Below, one piece after another: positions 19,262 through 30,000 of a stretch of DNA of 64,000 nucleotides. Origin of the DNA: Methanolobus sp. ZRKC5. Its GTDB lineage: Archaea; Halobacteriota; Methanosarcinia; Methanosarcinales; Methanosarcinaceae. A program made the translations under genes and the position numbers. Under the pieces are notes generated by a model. It made no database searches and was not told the origin of the DNA. It saw only the letters and a program-made list of their open reading frames with translations. The stretch covers positions 310,001-374,000 of the forward strand of contig NZ_CP151792.1 in the NCBI RefSeq assembly GCF_038446525.1. The letters run 5' to 3'. Each line of letters opens with the position of its first letter. Positions within the stretch are counted from its first letter, which is position 1.

Positions 19262-20551
19262 TTGGGTGTGAGGATGAACATAATAATATTTTCCCTGAAT
19301 ATTTACAGGAAAATGATGCTATTTTTCCTGATATTAACACTTGTATACTCATGTATTCTGATTACATCGGCAAATTCCGTTGTTAGCATATCACCATCTA
19401 CACAGGAAGTATATGCAAAACAGAATTTCGATGTCTACATCAATATAGAACCAGATATACCAATAGCCGGTGCACAACTGGACATTTTATTTAACAATAA
19501 CATGTTTTCTGCAAATGATGTGGATGATGAGGGATTCTTTGAACAGGGAGATTCCATGTCAATTTTTATTGGAGGAACAGTTGATAATCCGCAAGGAAAA
19601 ATCAACGGTTTGTTTGCCGTAACACTTGGACAGGATGAGATAAGTACCTCTGGAAACTTTGCGCACATCACATTCACTGCAAGCAATAACACAGGAAATT
19701 ACATTATCAGTCTTTCCAATGTGATATTAAGTGATTCTGAAGGAAAGGCTGTTCCAGTGACTATTCAGAACTCACAGGTTAAGATTCTGGGAGCTTCATC
19801 CACTTTAGTACAGGAAACCATTACCACCTCAGGTTGCGGAGCCGGTGGTGGTGGAGGCAATCCCGGCGAGAATATTGAGAATATTGACATTAAGGAAGTA
19901 GAGAAACTATATATTACCGGAGACTCAGAAGTCATTTATCTCTTTGATGAGAACGCAAATCCCATTAAATTTATCCGTTATAGATCATTGAAGAATGCAG
20001 GGTTCATAACAAGCACAATTGAAGTGCTTAAAGATGTATCATCAACTATTTCCGAAAAACCAGAGGGTACAATTTACAGAAATATCAATATATGGCTTGG
20101 AAAAGCAGGCTATGCAACAGAAACTAACATGAAAGACATGAGAATCTCTTTTGCAGTCCTTAAAAAATGGATTCTGGTAAATGATGTTGAAACAACTGAT
20201 ATACATTTGAAAAGGTACCATGAACATAAATGGGAAACACTCGAAACTAAAATGACTGGAGAGAATGAAGATTTTGTGATCTTTGAAGCGATAACCCCTG
20301 GATTTTCACCATTTGCCATAACTGCAGATGTACAATTTGAAAAAACGATGGATGAAACTCTTTCAAATAAGAAAAATGACAACGATATGATTACGCAGGA
20401 GGAAGATGAAAAAGAAGACAGCCTGTTTCCAAAGAACTCCATTTCAGCCTCAACAGATGAAGATTCAGCAAAACTTGCGCAGAACAGCTCACTAATTCTT
20501 TGTATGTCAATGTTCATCCTTTTACTTTGCAGACGTGGCAACGTTGTTTAA
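19262..20551 (+). CDS. secreted cohesin-like and PGF-pre-PGF-like surface protein
   Basis: 429 residues with an N-terminal signal peptide (MLFFLILTLVYSCILITSAN). Residues about 40-180 form a cohesin-type beta-sandwich (VSISPSTQEVYAKQNFDVY, PIAGAQLDILFNNN). A Gly-rich linker (GCGAGGGGGNPG) leads to a domain resembling the archaeal PGF-pre-PGF module (about 220-360; TPGFSPFAITA). The C-terminus has a hydrophobic span and ends CRRGNVV, suggesting membrane anchoring without a classical PGF-CTERM. The start is probably ATG 19274 rather than TTG 19262. No dockerin partner was noticed here. Confidence 0.8.
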   Translation: MGVRMNIIIFSLNIYRKMMLFFLILTLVYSCILITSANSVVSISPSTQEVYAKQNFDVYINIEPDIPIAGAQLDILFNNNMFSANDVDDEGFFEQGDSMSIFIGGTVDNPQGKINGLFAVTLGQDEISTSGNFAHITFTASNNTGNYIISLSNVILSDSEGKAVPVTIQNSQVKILGASSTLVQETITTSGCGAGGGGGNPGENIENIDIKEVEKLYITGDSEVIYLFDENANPIKFIRYRSLKNAGFITSTIEVLKDVSSTISEKPEGTIYRNINIWLGKAGYATETNMKDMRISFAVLKKWILVNDVETTDIHLKRYHEHKWETLETKMTGENEDFVIFEAITPGFSPFAITADVQFEKTMDETLSNKKNDNDMITQEEDEKEDSLFPKNSISASTDEDSAKLAQNSSLILCMSMFILLLCRRGNVV

Positions 20552-20622
20552 GTTTATTGACCAGGTTTTCTGAAAAAGCATAAATCCTGTCCACACCTTC
20601 TTTAAAGAGGAGAAGTAGAAAA

Positions 20623-21111
20623 ATGATAGGAATAATGTCTGATTCACACGATAACATGGATGCCATCAAGGCTGCTGTGGAACTGTTCAATAAGAAGAAG
20701 GTCAAGACTGTCCTGCATGCAGGTGACATCATTTCCCCTTTCACTGCAACAGCTTTTAGCAAACTGGATGCAGATATGTATTTTGTTTTTGGGAATAATG
20801 ACGGTGACAGATTGTTACTAAAAGAAAAATTTGAAGAATTGAATGCGCAATGTTGTGGCGACTTCGGTGATCTGGAGATTGATGGAAAAAGAATTGCGCT
20901 TCTTCATGGAATATATGAGCCTCCAGTAACTGCTCTGGCAGAATCAGGAGACTTTGATATAGTAGTCAGGGGACACACACACCATGCCGGTGTCACAAAA
21001 ATAAACGAGACGTTATTGATAAATCCGGGTGAGACCGCAGGAGTGCTCACCGGAAAACGTACGGTGGCACTTCTTGATCCCGAACTTGGTGTTGAGATTG
21101 TAGAAATCTAA
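20623..21111 (+). CDS. YfcE/MJ0936-type metallophosphoesterase
   Basis: 162-residue phosphodiesterase of the calcineurin-like superfamily. Metal-site motifs are SDSHDN, AGDII, GNNDGD, LLHG and RGHTHHAG, all intact. The length and order match the archaeal MJ0936 group, which hydrolyses phosphodiesters with Mn or Ni. GAGGAG lies shortly upstream of ATG 20623. It converges on the redox operon from the other strand and is separate from the second phosphoesterase at 21981. Confidence 0.93.
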   Translation: MIGIMSDSHDNMDAIKAAVELFNKKKVKTVLHAGDIISPFTATAFSKLDADMYFVFGNNDGDRLLLKEKFEELNAQCCGDFGDLEIDGKRIALLHGIYEPPVTALAESGDFDIVVRGHTHHAGVTKINETLLINPGETAGVLTGKRTVALLDPELGVEIVEI

Positions 21112-21134
21112 GAAAATATTTAGTGGAAGCTGCT

Positions 21135-21530
21135 TTAGAGCAGCTCCGATACCTTAGACAAAAATTCCTTAACCTGTGCAGGGTCAAGGTCAAGATCCTT
21201 GTTCTTTTTGATATCCAGATCAGTTAGAAGTATGTGTTTTCCAATTGGAATACCTGCTTCTTCCATTGTTGCTTGTGCACAGTTAAGAGGGCAACCATCG
21301 ATGACAATGATGGACTCGCAGCCTTCTGCAGACTTAACAAGACCGTTTACTTTGCCACCGACCCCTACAGTACACATCATATTACCAACGCCCTGCTTGT
21401 GTAATTCAACTGCAACGGCATTGCTTAACTGACCAACATTAGATGCACCGGCACATGGGAATATTCCTACAATGGAAGCGCCACATGAACACTTTGCATT
21501 CTCAGACATAGGTATTACTGTGTTATCCAT
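21135..21530 (-). CDS. DGC domain putative zinc-binding protein
   Basis: 131 residues with the family's DGC motif in VIDGCPLNCAQATME and other conserved Cys (KCSCGASIVGIFPCAGASNVG, MMCTVGVGG). The DGC family is predicted to bind metal through these Cys. It is the last gene of a five-gene minus-strand operon and overlaps the thioredoxin-like gene by 16 bases. The alternative start MSENAKCS lies seven codons in. Confidence 0.88.
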   Translation of the reverse strand: MDNTVIPMSENAKCSCGASIVGIFPCAGASNVGQLSNAVAVELHKQGVGNMMCTVGVGGKVNGLVKSAEGCESIIVIDGCPLNCAQATMEEAGIPIGKHILLTDLDIKKNKDLDLDPAQVKEFLSKVSELL

Positions 21531-21748
21531 TCAATAACCTCATTCACCTTTGGTACCCTGCCAACGATCTTTACATCGCCGTCTACAACGACAGCAGGAG
21601 TAATTAGCACACCATATGCAAGTATACCATCCATATCCTCAACCTTCACTATCTCAGCATCAACACCTGCTTGCTCAACAGCCTGTTCAACGAACTTCTT
21701 TGTCTTGTTGCATTTAGGACAACCAGTACCTAATATCTCTATTTTCAT
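21515..21748 (-). CDS. small thioredoxin-like protein
   Basis: 77 residues with a GTGCPKCNK redox site (CPKC) and cis-Pro in LITPAVVVDG. The compact form matches archaeal MTH895-like thioredoxins (redox_disulf_2), often linked to metal or arsenic permeases. Here too it is in one operon with a permease. Confidence 0.92.
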   Translation of the reverse strand: MKIEILGTGCPKCNKTKKFVEQAVEQAGVDAEIVKVEDMDGILAYGVLITPAVVVDGDVKIVGRVPKVNEVIEWITQ

Positions 21749-21765
21749 ATTTTCATCTCTTTAAT

Positions 21766-21948
21766 TTAAATAATCACGTTTATAGCGTGAAAGTCGCAGG
21801 ATCTCACACAATCAATACAATACTTGCACAGACTCGGCCTTGCCGGAAAACATATCCCATCCTTTAGTTCAAGGACATCATTCTGACACGCATCCACACA
21901 TGAACCACAGCCAGTACATTTGTCACCTTTAACAGTAATGAGCACCAT
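21766..21948 (-). CDS. 4Fe-4S ferredoxin
   Basis: 60 residues with two cluster motifs: CTGCGSCVDACQ (standard CxxCxxCxxxC) and CKYCIDCVRSC with a terminal CDFH-type ligand set. It lacks the common CP, so cluster II may be unusual. Lies 17 bases upstream of the thioredoxin gene; likely electron carrier for it. Confidence 0.9.
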   Translation of the reverse strand: MVLITVKGDKCTGCGSCVDACQNDVLELKDGICFPARPSLCKYCIDCVRSCDFHAINVII

Positions 21949-21980
21949 TTTGTGAACACTTCCTTTTTTTAAGGATAATA

Positions 21981-22670
21981 TCAGTACCCTCTCTTTAATA
22001 TTGTTATCAGTTCGTCAGGATTGGGCATGTTCTCCTGTATTTTATTACAGGTAGTCTCTACGTCATAATCACAACGTATGATCTCAGCTTTTGAACTGGT
22101 AGTATCGAACACCGCACAACTTGCCCGCCAGTCACCATCTCTGGGCTGACCTGTAGAACCTGGGTTTATTATTAGCATATCTTTGAATTTTTTGATAAAG
22201 GGAATATGTGAATGACCTATACATAGAACATCTGCGTCAATCTCAGATACCATTTCTTCCAGATCTGACTCTGATGTCTCCGGCTTCATGTATTCATAAT
22301 TGGATCTTGGACTTCCATGTGTGAAGTACAGCCTCATTCCATCTATCATTTTCTCAATACTGAAAGGAAGCTGGCGAAGGAACGCCATTTGTACTTCTGT
22401 TGTCATATTCCAGGTGTAGTCCCTGGTAGCAACTGAAAGGTGTTTATACTTATAGCCGCATCCACACTCCATTTTGGAACCTACGGCAGCATCGTGATTA
22501 CCAAGAACTGTTTCGATTTCCTGCTGCATGATAAGATCGATGCACTCAGATGGAGAGGGACCATAGTCCGCAAGGTCACCAAGGCAAATGACCATGTCAT
22601 GGGGAATTTTCAACACTGCATCCAAAGCTTCTTTATTGCCATGGATATCTGATATCAGCAGTATTCTCAT
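21981..22670 (-). CDS. calcineurin-like metallophosphoesterase
   Basis: 229 residues. Metal motifs are ISDIHGN, CLGDLADYGP, LGNHDAA, FTHGSP and IGHSHIPF, all intact. A Cys trio in MECGCGYKYKH is extra. It shares a transcript with the permease (42 bases downstream of its stop) and the ferredoxin. Substrate unknown. Confidence 0.9.
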   Translation of the reverse strand: MRILLISDIHGNKEALDAVLKIPHDMVICLGDLADYGPSPSECIDLIMQQEIETVLGNHDAAVGSKMECGCGYKYKHLSVATRDYTWNMTTEVQMAFLRQLPFSIEKMIDGMRLYFTHGSPRSNYEYMKPETSESDLEEMVSEIDADVLCIGHSHIPFIKKFKDMLIINPGSTGQPRDGDWRASCAVFDTTSSKAEIIRCDYDVETTCNKIQENMPNPDELITILKRGY

Positions 22671-22712
22671 ATTTTCACCAAAACTTTCACCGAAGCTTTC
22701 CTTTTATGTTTA

Positions 22713-23753
22713 TCATATAAAGTACGTTCCAAACACATATCCTGATATCGTGGCAATTACAACAACAAGCGAAATGTATGTCATACCCTTCTGAAGACCC
22801 ATGATCCTGCTTATCACGATCATATTAGGCAAACTCAAAGCCGGGCCTGCCAGCAGCATGGATAATGCAGGACCTTTTCCCATACCCAGAAGTGTGAGTG
22901 CACTTATTATAGGCACCTCTGTCAATGTTGAGAAATACATCAGGGCTGCAGCAACAGATGCAATTATATACGAAGTGAAAGTGCTTCCTCCCACATATTT
23001 AACGACATATGCTGCAGGAAGGAGTTCAACCATGATACCTGCAAAGAATACACCGATCAGCAGAAGTGGAGTTATCTGCTTCACAAGGAACCAGGTTTCA
23101 CTCATCCAGCTTTCAAGTTCATCCTTACTGAACCACTTGAGAGATACATATACAGTAACAAGTATCAATGGAATTTCCACAAAAAGCATGGGATTCCATG
23201 TAGGTAGTATCTCCGGCGTTACAAGTATTGCCAGAAGCAAAAGGAAAAGCCAGACTGTGTGAGCATGTTTTTCATCACCGAAAGTCTGAATGCTCTTTCT
23301 TTCAATGTTCTTTTTCTCGTATATGAACGCCATCATAATTCCGATAAACACTGAAAGAAGGATTGCTATGATTGCCCTTGCAACTCCAAGATCATAACCC
23401 AATATCTTAGCTGTGTAAACAATAGCAAGAATATTGATAGCAGGAGCTGAGAACAGGAACGTGGTGGCCGGACCAATTCCTGCACCTCTTTTATAGATAC
23501 CTGCAAAAAGAGGCAGGACAGTACAGCTGCATACTGCAAGAAGACAGCCGGAAACAGCTGCAACGGTATAGGAAACATATTTTGGTGCATCGGCCCCGAA
23601 GAATTTCAGGACTGACTCTTTGGAAAAGAGCGATGCTATAGCTCCTGCCAGGAAAAAGGCAGGTATCAGGCACATGAGCACATGCAATGCAAGATACTCC
23701 TGAAGTGACGCAATGCCAACGTAAGCCAGATCAATGAGATTAGAAGTCATCAT
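22713..23753 (-). CDS. SO_0444/DUF318-type metal permease
   Basis: 346-residue membrane protein with about 8-10 spans in two homologous halves. It has the DUF318 permease signature SGCLLAVCSCTVLPLFAGIY and, in the second half, TEVPIISALTLLGMGKGPAL. Relatives (SO_0444 group, ArsP) are linked to Cu/Zn or arsenical efflux. An ORF extends 14 codons further upstream, but ATG 23753 lies about 25 bases after TATAAATA, the position of a leaderless start. First gene of the redox operon. Confidence 0.87.
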   Translation of the reverse strand: MMTSNLIDLAYVGIASLQEYLALHVLMCLIPAFFLAGAIASLFSKESVLKFFGADAPKYVSYTVAAVSGCLLAVCSCTVLPLFAGIYKRGAGIGPATTFLFSAPAINILAIVYTAKILGYDLGVARAIIAILLSVFIGIMMAFIYEKKNIERKSIQTFGDEKHAHTVWLFLLLLAILVTPEILPTWNPMLFVEIPLILVTVYVSLKWFSKDELESWMSETWFLVKQITPLLLIGVFFAGIMVELLPAAYVVKYVGGSTFTSYIIASVAAALMYFSTLTEVPIISALTLLGMGKGPALSMLLAGPALSLPNMIVISRIMGLQKGMTYISLVVVIATISGYVFGTYFI

Positions 23754-23808
23754 TTCAAATAATGTTGAAATACTATTTATAGCTAGTGGTTTCAAATATT
23801 TTTGAAAT
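23752..23808 (-). promoter_or_regulatory. leaderless promoter bracketed by two palindromic operators
   Basis: Two near-identical dyads, ATTTCAAATAATGTTGAAAT (23752-23771) and GTTTCAAATATTTTTGAAAT (23789-23808), are 37 bases apart. Between them, on the minus strand, is TATAAATA (23774-23781), about 25 bases before ATG 23753. The first dyad covers the expected transcription start and the second the BRE side. TTCAA-n-TTGAA dyads are typical of ArsR/SmtB-type repressors. The regulator is not encoded next to the operon. Confidence 0.7.
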
Positions 23809-24061
23809 ACTATGTTCCAGCATTCTATAATTATAGAAGTATAACCTCTGTAAAAATAGATATTGTCGTGCGGATTTTTATAGAAACTTGTTGTGTATGG
23901 ATAAAATATAAAATTAATTTTCTACCGAGCAAAAGGTCATTCTATTGGAAATATATATATGCGGTTATGAACAATTAGAACTTTTTCGGAAGGTTAATAT
24001 ACATTGATACTTAAATGATTAAGTAATTGACAAAGTTTTAACGGGGGTTAAACTAAACGCT

Positions 24062-27000
24062 ATGGCTACTAAAATAGCCAGAATGTGTTGTGTTTATCAC
24101 AAAAAAGCTCTTCAGCTATTTGTACTATGCACAATTATGCTACTGATAGGATCAAGCACTTATCCAGCGTTAGCTGCATCTAGCAATGATGACTTTTTTA
24201 ATTCAACTATTGAATCAAAAACTATAACGCCCTCTGATATCTCTGCTTTAAAAACCGTGGCTCAATCTATTGCCTTTGCCAACCAGCATGATCCCGGAAT
24301 AGATATCGATAATTTAATGGCTGCGATACCAAACAATTCAAGTGACGCACAAAATAATGAAAGCTTTTCAGGACCTAAACCGCTCACAACTGATTTTTCA
24401 GATATTGACCCAAACCAGGCAAAATATGGTCCAGACAACGATGGTGACGGTATCCCTGACTCTGTAGAACTGGTTCTGGGAACTGATATTAATAATACTG
24501 ATTCCGATTTTGACCAATTGGACGACCTTTTTGAGGTAAACAACGACCTTGATCCCTTGAAAGCAGATTCTAACGATGATGGACTTGCTGATTATTTTGA
24601 GGTTCATAATGTTTCTTCCTTAGACATAGATGGCGACGGTTTTGCAAACGCATGGGACCTTGATAATGACAATGATGGAGTAATTGATGCTCTGGACATC
24701 TCGCCTTTTTCAAAATCCATGTCAAATGAGAGCTTTGATTTCAATATTAAATCAAGTGGAAATCCCACCTATCTGAATTTTCAGATAAGACCTGATAATC
24801 CGGAGCATCTTAACCTGATTGCACAAAGCTGGGATTGGCCCGATGACTATCGGTCAACGATGAAAGACCTCAACAGTTCGGAAAATGATGTTACTGTCAC
24901 ACCAATGCTCGAACTCACCGTACCTGTCGACTGTAAAATTGTTTCTCGTGATAGTGGGGATTGCATAGAAATCCACAATGCCAGTCAAGATAATACGGTA
25001 AATGTCACTACGGGAAATTATAGTGGTGAAGACTACCAGTTGTGGAGACTGGAATCTACAGATGATAATTACTACAAAATAATTTCCATGAACAATAGCA
25101 AATGCCTTGAAGTTTCCAATGCCAGCCAGGATGAGATGGCAAATGTTACTGTAGGCAATTACACCGGTGAGGAACACCAGCTCTGGGAACTGGAACTGGA
25201 TAACGATGGGCTCTACAAACTTATAGCCAAACACAGTGGAAAATGCCTTGAAGTAAATCCCACAATTAATGGTAGTATATTCCAGAACTCATGTCAGGAA
25301 ACTGACCAACAACTCTGGGAAATCGAACTTGTAGGCGGAATTGCATCTGATCGTGACGCACTTGAAGATTACGGAATCGTCACAACATTGGGCAAGGCCT
25401 ATGTCCCTCTCTCTCCTGTGAAAGACTTTGGAAATATCGTTGCTCTGAACGGTCGTATGTTCTATCCGCAGGATTTGGCAATGGACACTTTCACCCAGTC
25501 ACAACTTGTGTGGATGGTCAGAGGACTGACGGACAGACCAAAGAAAATGTCATTACAAGCCTATAAAGGTCAATATGTGTCAGTGGATAACGCAACATCA
25601 AAACTTGTTGCCAGAAGCACCGCTGTCACAAGTGATGAGATGTTTGAAATTGTTTATCTCACCAACACTAAAGTTGCGTTGAAAGCACCTAATGGTAAAT
25701 ACGTATACGCAGCAGAAGGCGGTGGGAAAGGACTGATAGCAGACAGCACTGAGATTGGTGAATGGGAGATATTTAATCTTTTAGACCTTGAAAATGAAAA
25801 TAGTATGATAGCTTTGAAAGCTAATAATGATCAGTATGTCTCTTCAGAAGGTGGGGGAGGAGCTGAACTTGTTTCCAACAGAGATGAAAGGAAAGAATGG
25901 GAATCATTTACCCTGATTACCACTGAATATGAATCTGTGCCAACCACATTGGCAAAATATAATGAAAATTTCATGCTCACCGGTTTTAGTGTTGAAGAAA
26001 ACCATGGTTCAGATTTCGGGGTATTCTTCAGTGAAGATAAGAACCGCACATTTGAAGCAGGCTTTGTCCTTTCGTATGCGTATTTACGAGAACAGACCGC
26101 TCTTGACCAGATGCCTCAGAAATTGCAGAACGATTATAATGTGACAATTAGTTCGGACATAGGTTTTGCCAGTCATCAGGACGAGGCCCTGGCAAGCATA
26201 ACAACTGAAATGACGCCTGATGCATTGTCTTCCTTACCAGTCGATATGATCCTTCCTATAATTGGTGTGTTTGAAGATGATTTCCGATACAGGGCAATGG
26301 ATGACCTGGCTTTCAGTTCATATGTTACAGGAACGAGTTTTGATATCGACCTGAATGACCAGCCTTTGATAACTACAAAAAGCATGAAGATGAGCTGGTA
26401 CAATACCAGTACGAATACAACTATCGGAACAGAAGACATGCTGAATGAGGTTCAGCAATGGGGACTGTCCAGAGGTCTTGACAGTGAAACACTTGCAACA
26501 ATGATGAATTTGATGATCGCCTGGGAGACTGGAGAATCAACTGTTACTAAATCAGGTGACGTTGAAACAAAGTTCAATTTCCCTGAAGGAAATCAGGTCC
26601 TTGATACTATCGACAGTTATGGAATATCGGCAGTTAGCTTCATTTGTAATCTCATTATAGGGGGAGCCGCAGTCTACTCTTTCATCACTTTTACCAAACT
26701 TGAACCACTCGCAAAGATAGCTGGTCAGACAAACTGGAAACTTATGAAGGCAATGACCGAATCGGTCTCAAAAATACGCACTGGTGTCGTGGGGTTGGCT
26801 AACAGGCTCACCAGCATCCTTTCAACTATTGGATGGATTGTTGTAGGTGTGCTCGCCTTCTATGCATTCTGGTCAATAGCCGCTAGCGAAGGTTGGTCTG
26901 GATACGGTATATTCGTAGGAACTTTGTATGCCACATTGATGATAGCATACGCAGTTGCCCTTTGGGCTATAGCCTTGATACCTGTGGTTGGGTGGGCTAT

Positions 27001-30000
27001 TGCATTGCTTATTGTTCTTTCAGACCTTATTGTAGGCTGGATATTTGGCAAAGGCTGGTCTCAGATGTTCTTTGAGTGGCTTATAGGACTTTTCACAGAT
27101 GTAAGGGTTAAAACAGAAGCGGACCTGAAAATGCTAGATACCTCCATAAGCGTGAATGATCAGACCTACAATGGACTAACTGAAGGTGACCGTATAGAAC
27201 TGGAGAGTAACTTTAAAGGCATCATTACAAGAACTTCTCGCGGTTCATTTACAAATCTCCAGAATAGCTATATTAGCCCTCAATACAAGTACATTTCATC
27301 GAACACACTTGCAAGTGATAGTTCCACTACCAAAGGCACAACTGCTTATTCTGGCAATTCACGGAAGGAAACTGAATATAAGGCAAATCTGTGGGTTCAG
27401 CCTGAAGCTGCCATTAACTTCCCATTCGAATTCTGGCTTAGTACTAACTATAGAGTTTACTACGATAAATGCTGGTGGCTCTTTGGATGGCATTGCAGTC
27501 AGAAGAGCAACACAGGCACTGCGGATGCAGACCCATCTACACTCTACTTTGATGTGATGCCAAATGATATCGAAAATTTTTCCCTCTGGACTGCTATTAA
27601 CTCTAATGACATTGACGGGGATGACATCCTTAATCCTGACGAACTGCTCAATGGTACCAGTCAATTGAGATGGGATACTGACAACGATGGTCTTTCCGAT
27701 GGGTATGAAATAGAATATGGAACCATACCTGTTAACAAAGATACCGATGGAGACGGACTTGAAGACGGACTTGAACTACGCTACGGTTATGATCCCCTTA
27801 AATGGGATACTGATGGTGACAAACTCAATGACTTTGAAGAACATCGTGGCTGGGATATCGAATTTGAGTTCTACGATGAGACATTTGAGCAGCATGTCTG
27901 GGCAAGCCCTCTAAATAATGATTCTGACGATGACGGTTTGAATGATCTTAATGAATTCCTCAAAGGATTAAACCCTCGCTCTAAGGATACGAACGGCAAC
28001 GGTATTGAGGATGCCTACGACCTCAATTTCACATCAAAAGCATACGTAAGCAACGTTGACCTGAATGGTATGGGCAGTAGCATTATAACCGATCCTGGAA
28101 CAAATATCACAGCAGTTATCGATTACAGCATAATTGGAAAGGAAAACTCTACTGGTGAACCCTCAAGATGCTGGTTGTTCGCAAGTATGGACAATTCTAC
28201 ATTAAATGAAGAAATATACAATGGTACACCTGAAATAGGCAATGAAACTTTGGGGTCTGCAAGTTTGCAGTTCAATGCTTCAAACAACACTGACATCTTT
28301 GAATTGCGCTTTTACCAGACATGGAACGCATCCATGCCAGCACCCGCTGAAGAGGATAGGGATATCATCGGAATCATTGATACCACCTATTACCCTGTCA
28401 GGGATAATGGCTGGGTAAGTTCTGGAGCGGATGAAGACAAGGATGGCCTTATAGATATAAATGAACAGATAGGCTGGCCTATAACCATTACCAATCTTTC
28501 AGGTACACACACTGTCCACGTAAGCAGCGATCCGCGATTCAAGGATAGTGATTTTGACGGACTGGATGACCATACCGAGTGCTATCTTACGACAAGCAGC
28601 AGTTCAGATCCCGAAAACTCAGACACCGACAACGATAATCTAAATGATTTTACGGAATATTATCTTGGCACCAACCTGACAAATTATGATACCGATGGAG
28701 ACCTGCTGGATGATAGTACAGAAATATTCTTTGGAAGCAGTCCATTAATGCCGGACACAGATGGCGATGGCCTGTATGATTCAATCGAGTTTAATCTTTC
28801 ATCAAACCCGTTGAAGATAGATACAGACGACGATGACCTGACAGATTTTGAGGAAACTATATTTGGTTCAAACCTGCTTAAACCGGATTCTGATGATGAT
28901 GGTCTGTTTGACTATCTCGAAATGATCTACGGCTCAAAGCCACTTGTACCGGATACTGACGAAGATGGCCTGCTTGATGGTGATGAGGTACATGGTACAG
29001 GAACCAGTCCTTTGTTAAATGATACAGACTTTGATGGTTTGAAGGATCCTGAAGAATTGGAAATGAATACAAATCCACTTTCTCCAGATACTGATAATGA
29101 CGGATACACAGATTCACAGGAAATAAGTTTTGCTACAAATCCACTGCTGGAAGATACCGACAGCGATAATCTTAATGATTCACTTGATATGGATTCTGTT
29201 ATATCAAATGTCAGGAATATTGCAGTTGCATATGATATGAGCGAGGATAATGAAGAACTGCTGGATACTTTGAGCAAGTATACCAATATAACTGTTTATT
29301 CTGCAGATGACCTTTTAATGAACCATTCAGATGAACCATATATTCTGCTCCTTGGCAGACCTGAGAAAATGAATGGGACAGCCGGCAATATTACATACGA
29401 TGTGCTCAGGAACGATGGTGATGTACTTCCAAAAATGATCGATTCTGTTTATGAGAGGATAGCTGTCAGATATGGTGTGTGGAATACAACACAAACTGTT
29501 GTCATGCTTTCTGAACCATACATGTATGATCATTGCAGGATACTGGATGCTTTCAGGACTAAGCAGGTCACTGCTTCCAGCAATTCGATTCTGGTAGAAT
29601 ACAAGGCAGAAAAGGATCTTTTTGTTGTTGAGTCCATTGATTCTGTAAAAAGGACAGGTTCAAAGATTGGTGTGGTTCTTGATGCCAATGTCACCCCATG
29701 GATTGAGCTAAAACGATCCGGTTCTTCAGAAAAACCATTGTCCTCTGGCTCAGGACTTCCTTCCGGAGAATATGTTATTGGAAAGTATCTTGACATAACA
29801 GTGAGTGAAAATGTAGAAAACGCAACCACCGATATCATTAACGGTACTTTGTTGACAATCTATTATCGCTTCAGCGACCTAGACCGCAACGGTGACGGTG
29901 ACATCGTTGACAGAAATGACATTGATGAGGATACCCTGTGCATCTATTACCTGAATGAAGTAAATGGCAGGTGGACTAAACTCTCAGATTCAGGAGTAAA

